Positions 60,786 to 64,000 of a DNA stretch of 64,000 nt are shown here, piece by piece. Numbering within the stretch: the first letter of the stretch is position 1; each line of letters opens with the position of its first letter. The notes beneath the pieces are model-generated. The model was not told the origin of the DNA. It made no database searches and saw nothing but the letters and a program-made list of their open reading frames with translations. The stretch is from assembly GCA_036656615.1 (NCBI GenBank), contig JAVXHY010000004.1, positions 1 through 64,000 on the forward strand, written 5' to 3'. The stretch comes from CAUPWF01 sp036656615. GTDB taxonomy: Bacteria > Bacillota > Clostridia > Lachnospirales > Lachnospiraceae. The translations under genes and the position numbers were made by a program.

Positions 60786-61403
60786 GTGAGGAATGCAGTA
60801 ATTGGTTTTATATCTCTTATTATTTTAGTAATTTCAGGGTTAAGCATACTGACTATTCACAATAAGTCAATTCGTGAGAATGAACTGGATACTAATTTGG
60901 GCATGGCCATGGAGCAATCCTTGGCCTCCTTTGCAATGGACAAAGAGTATGTATTACAGAAGAAAAGTGAAGATTTACTGGTGGCAGATATGATACAAAA
61001 CTTACTTTTAAAGACTACTAGTAATTCTGAATTTACAGTTCATGTATTAACAGCTAATACTCAAAAAGGGATATTGGATGTAAAGGTTGTAGAAACATTT
61101 CCCCAGTTTGGAGGAATTAAAGGTCATGCATATTGTAGGAAAACCGTGGTTTTAGAGGAATATAAGAATAAAAAGGAAGAATTTTTCCCAGTATCTTTTA
61201 TTGTCTTCGATCAATGTGTTAAAAGTGTATGGGTTTATGGTGGAAGTACGCTTCAATATCAGGAACCTATATCACCCAAACAAAATGGGAATGATTTTTT
61301 AGGATGGAAATTAGAAGATACAGGGAAGATTTATAAAGATATTTCTTTTATTACTGTGATAAAACCATTAACATTTAGAGCTTGTTTTCCGCAAGAAAGA
61401 TAA
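60786..61403 (+). CDS. pseudopilin-like protein with C-terminal InlB-type half repeat
   Basis: GTG 60786 follows GGAGAGGAG. The 205 residues have an N-terminal membrane segment (VIGFISLIILVISGLSIL), a central domain and a C-terminal stretch (VYGGSTLQYQEPISPKQNGNDFLGW ... LTFRACF, shown in parts) that matches the InlB B-repeat pattern with its FxGW core. A membrane-tethered subunit carrying a surface repeat would present the same fold as the large secreted protein encoded next. The function is unknown. Confidence 0.65.
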   Translation: MRNAVIGFISLIILVISGLSILTIHNKSIRENELDTNLGMAMEQSLASFAMDKEYVLQKKSEDLLVADMIQNLLLKTTSNSEFTVHVLTANTQKGILDVKVVETFPQFGGIKGHAYCRKTVVLEEYKNKKEEFFPVSFIVFDQCVKSVWVYGGSTLQYQEPISPKQNGNDFLGWKLEDTGKIYKDISFITVIKPLTFRACFPQER

Positions 61404-61440
61404 TTAATATTACAATAAAAGAAAAAGGAGGCAAACTTAT

Positions 61441-64000
61441 ATGAAACAAAAACTAGCAGGATTTTTATTGATTATTCTGATAGCAGTCTCTGTAAATTCT
61501 ATGCCAAAGGTAGGAGCAGCACAAGGGTGCCCGACAAATAACAGTGCTGATGAAACCTTAAAGCGACTTTATCAAAAAGGCAATTTATACCAGGAAATAG
61601 AAGGATTAGATAAAACAAAAAAGGAAGAATTTTGGAATCGGATTACGGATCAGGAGTATGTTGTACTTGTAATTTTGATTAGATGTGAACTTTTACAATC
61701 AGATATAGATAGCCAAGTGAGGGAAAAGGAATATCAATTTTATATTGATATCGTTCAACAGCTTCGTATACGAAATGTTAAAATAGAGAAGGATCAATTA
61801 AATGAAATAGAGGATCAAGCTTTTATAATTTTGAGTCAAAAACATTTAGATGACTGTAAATATCACATCAATACATATTCAGAATATATAAATGAATTAA
61901 GGAAAACCATGGAATCCTCAGCTATAGCATTATTTGAACAGATGGAATTACTATATAATTGTGAGGAATCACAGTATGATGCTGAGAAAAATAAGCTTCA
62001 ATCACTCTTTGAACTATATCATACAGAGCAAGAAGTGAAACTAGATTCAGGCAAAGCAGCCTTACCTCCTAAAGAGGATGGCACACAAGAACCTCAAAAT
62101 CCGGTTCCTTCAAATCAGGTTCCATCCAATCCCATTATACCAAATCCTGCCCCATCCAATCATGCATTATCTGATTCAAGTTCCAGGGGAAATGTTACCC
62201 AGGATAGGAATGTTATAAATGAGCAAAAAAATTCCTTATCTAAGAGGAATAAAGTGGGGTATCATATAGAATTTTGTTCCACACCTTGTAAAAAGGAAAT
62301 TTGTTCAGGAAAAACTTATACAAAGGATGTAGGGACATGGTATGAAACCTGTGGAGTATGTGCAAAAGGAGGGCGTACGGATAATAATTCTTTTCATGTT
62401 ACAAAAGCATTAGATGAATTCTATTATTGTGTTCATTTAGGAGAAATCCATACAGGATGTTATCGGTATGGAAGGTGCATGTTATATGGTGGAAGTGCTA
62501 CATTTGATAGTAGAATTCATTTTTACAGTCATGTCCATGCATATTGTGATGGACACCAAAAGCCAAATACATATACGGTTCAATATCGTTCAAATGGTGG
62601 AAGTGGTTCTATGGCGGATAGTAATCATGTATATGATCAGGAGAAAAAACTCAATAAAAATACATATAAAAAAGCAGGATATAGGTTTATAGGATGGGGT
62701 ACTTCGCCGGAAAGTGTATTACCTGATTACCAAGATGAAGCCAAGGTAAACAATATAATTAATACCGAAAAAGGTGTAGTATCTCTTTATGCAATCTGGG
62801 AAGAAACAATTATTGTGCGCTATTGGGGAAATGGAGCAGATGAAAATGATCAGCCAATGGAAGAAATAGTAACTCCAAAGACTGCAAAGGAGTATCGGTT
62901 GAAAAAAAACGAGGCATTTACTTCTTATACAAGGAAGAATCATGTGTTTGCAGGATGGTCTACGGAAGATCATACTCATTCTTACGAAACTGATTATTAT
63001 CAAATGATAAATTTACCACAAGCCATTAGCTTTCAGGAGCTTTATCAATGTGCAAAGAATCAAGAAATAACAGATTCGGAATTCATTGTAAACTTTTATG
63101 CTGTATGGGATGAAATGCCTAAATTAGAAGCAATCGGGATTTTAGAGTTTTACGAAGGTGAAGTTGTTACTAGAGACATGCTTTTTAGTAATATCATTGC
63201 AAGTGATAAAGAAAACAGTGAGGTATGTGGTACTTTAGAGACAAGAATTGTAAGAATTGAATATGCAGATGGTAAGATGTGGTGCAATAGTCCCCAAAAG
63301 GGTGATATATCCACTTGGTATATAGGAATGAGAAGTGAGGAACGATTAGACACATGGTTTCTGCAATTTAGAAAAGATTATAGTCCGGTAATTCATAAAA
63401 TCACCTATGAACTAACGGATAGTTTTGGAAATAAAACTTCTCTAGAGTGGAAAATAAAAGTAAAATATAATCATCCACCTGAAATAAAAGCAGAAGATCG
63501 ATATTTTACGTTAGAAGAAGCACAGGCAGGAAAGATTACCAAAGATGAAATTCTGCAATCCATCAATGCGGAGGATGAAGAGGATGGAAGCTTGAAACAT
63601 AAATTAGTGATAGAAGGATTTCAAGAATCGGAATTTCAAGCATTTCAACATTCGGGATATATTGTTCTGCAGGCAACGGTGACAGATCAATATAGAAAAG
63701 AGTCAGTAAGAAGCTTCTATATTTTTATTCAAAAGGATGGACAGGTAGTAAATGAAGAAAAGGTAAAATATGTTCGATTTATCAATCAAAATAACTATGA
63801 TAAAAATGTGAATATTGATATTTCTAGTTTAACAGAAGAAGAGGTGAAGCAAAGAAATAAAAATGGGGGAATGAAAGTTACATCTATTTGGTATACGAAT
63901 CCGGCATATAAAAAGCTTATAATGGCAACTCTACATAATAAAAAACATCAAGAAACTTGGGATTTCAGACAGGAAGATGTTTTGAAAATAAAAAAATATG
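61441..64000 (+). CDS. large secreted protein with InlB-type repeats, cut by window edge
   Basis: From ATG 61441 (AGGAGG before it) the frame is open to the last base: 853 codons without a stop. A signal peptide (KQKLAGFLLIILIAVSVNSM) is followed by a helical region (about 30-220), a Pro-rich linker with PSNQVPSNP repeats, and a Cys-rich part (CSTPCKKEICSG, ETCGVCAKGG, HTGCYRYGRC). Two InlB B-repeat units follow (TVQYRSNGGSGSM ... GYRFIGW, and FAGWSTE), then strand-rich domains. It should be exported and displayed, possibly through or along with the Tad-like apparatus. The C-terminus is not in the window. Confidence 0.82.
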   Translation, partial: MKQKLAGFLLIILIAVSVNSMPKVGAAQGCPTNNSADETLKRLYQKGNLYQEIEGLDKTKKEEFWNRITDQEYVVLVILIRCELLQSDIDSQVREKEYQFYIDIVQQLRIRNVKIEKDQLNEIEDQAFIILSQKHLDDCKYHINTYSEYINELRKTMESSAIALFEQMELLYNCEESQYDAEKNKLQSLFELYHTEQEVKLDSGKAALPPKEDGTQEPQNPVPSNQVPSNPIIPNPAPSNHALSDSSSRGNVTQDRNVINEQKNSLSKRNKVGYHIEFCSTPCKKEICSGKTYTKDVGTWYETCGVCAKGGRTDNNSFHVTKALDEFYYCVHLGEIHTGCYRYGRCMLYGGSATFDSRIHFYSHVHAYCDGHQKPNTYTVQYRSNGGSGSMADSNHVYDQEKKLNKNTYKKAGYRFIGWGTSPESVLPDYQDEAKVNNIINTEKGVVSLYAIWEETIIVRYWGNGADENDQPMEEIVTPKTAKEYRLKKNEAFTSYTRKNHVFAGWSTEDHTHSYETDYYQMINLPQAISFQELYQCAKNQEITDSEFIVNFYAVWDEMPKLEAIGILEFYEGEVVTRDMLFSNIIASDKENSEVCGTLETRIVRIEYADGKMWCNSPQKGDISTWYIGMRSEERLDTWFLQFRKDYSPVIHKITYELTDSFGNKTSLEWKIKVKYNHPPEIKAEDRYFTLEEAQAGKITKDEILQSINAEDEEDGSLKHKLVIEGFQESEFQAFQHSGYIVLQATVTDQYRKESVRSFYIFIQKDGQVVNEEKVKYVRFINQNNYDKNVNIDISSLTEEEVKQRNKNGGMKVTSIWYTNPAYKKLIMATLHNKKHQETWDFRQEDVLKIKKY

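Overview
The window looks like the chromosome of a strictly anaerobic, spore-forming, low-GC member of the Clostridia, probably Lachnospiraceae or a relative. The signs are AT-rich DNA with good Shine-Dalgarno sites, the pyrH-frr-uppS-cdsA-dxr-rseP block, a SleC-like spore-cortex protein, ROK and SorC regulators, a double-cubane [Fe-S] protein of the 2-hydroxyacyl-CoA dehydratase family and corrinoid methyltransferases. The first gene (1-2127) is clearly GC-richer than the rest and is cut by the window edge.

Layout. 1-2127: end of a secreted InlB-type repeat protein. 2349-5858: multi-PAS hybrid histidine kinase. 5995-8245: double-cubane protein facing a LysR regulator. 8316-14888: a divergent cluster in which three genes carry an in-frame UGA, each followed by a SECIS-like hairpin with the loop 20-25 nt downstream. 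They are an ABC permease, an 83-residue thioredoxin-like protein and a MerB-like organomercurial lyase homologue. The cluster also holds an ArsP-like CxC permease, a protein ending in Cys-Cys, two substrate-binding-like proteins and an ATPase. I read it as the selenocysteine-assisted organometal (SAO) system, which I recall as a computational prediction in other anaerobes. 15053-21245: a corrinoid methyl-transfer module (CobW GTPase, corrinoid protein, three UroD-type proteins, RACo-like activator) transcribed in the same direction directly behind it.

22069-36369: a pentose/polyol region. It has a glycerate kinase relic, AraD, RpiB, UlaE/SgbU-type 3-epimerase, LyxK-type kinase, ROK regulator, an ABC sugar transporter with two ATPases, an erythritol/threitol-type alcohol dehydrogenase and DhaK/DhaL. 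AraD, UlaE and LyxK together define L-xylulose to D-xylulose 5-phosphate. The dehydrogenase and Dha genes suggest that alditols are the incoming substrates. 36439-43368: a lipoprotein, a second ROK regulator, then SorC regulator, FGGY kinase, 2-hydroxyacid dehydrogenase and FucA-like aldolase, and a YesL protein.

43573-47376: nucleoside salvage (deoB, cdd, pdp, purine nucleoside phosphorylase). 47539-49935: patatin, EamA transporter, flavodoxin. 50125-55197: UMP kinase, ribosome recycling and the isoprenoid/phospholipid/RseP block. 55258-56523: SleC-like protein. 56876-64000: a Tad-like pilus or secretion locus with several tiny Flp-like proteins that have no leader peptide, ending in a large secreted InlB-repeat protein that runs off the right edge.
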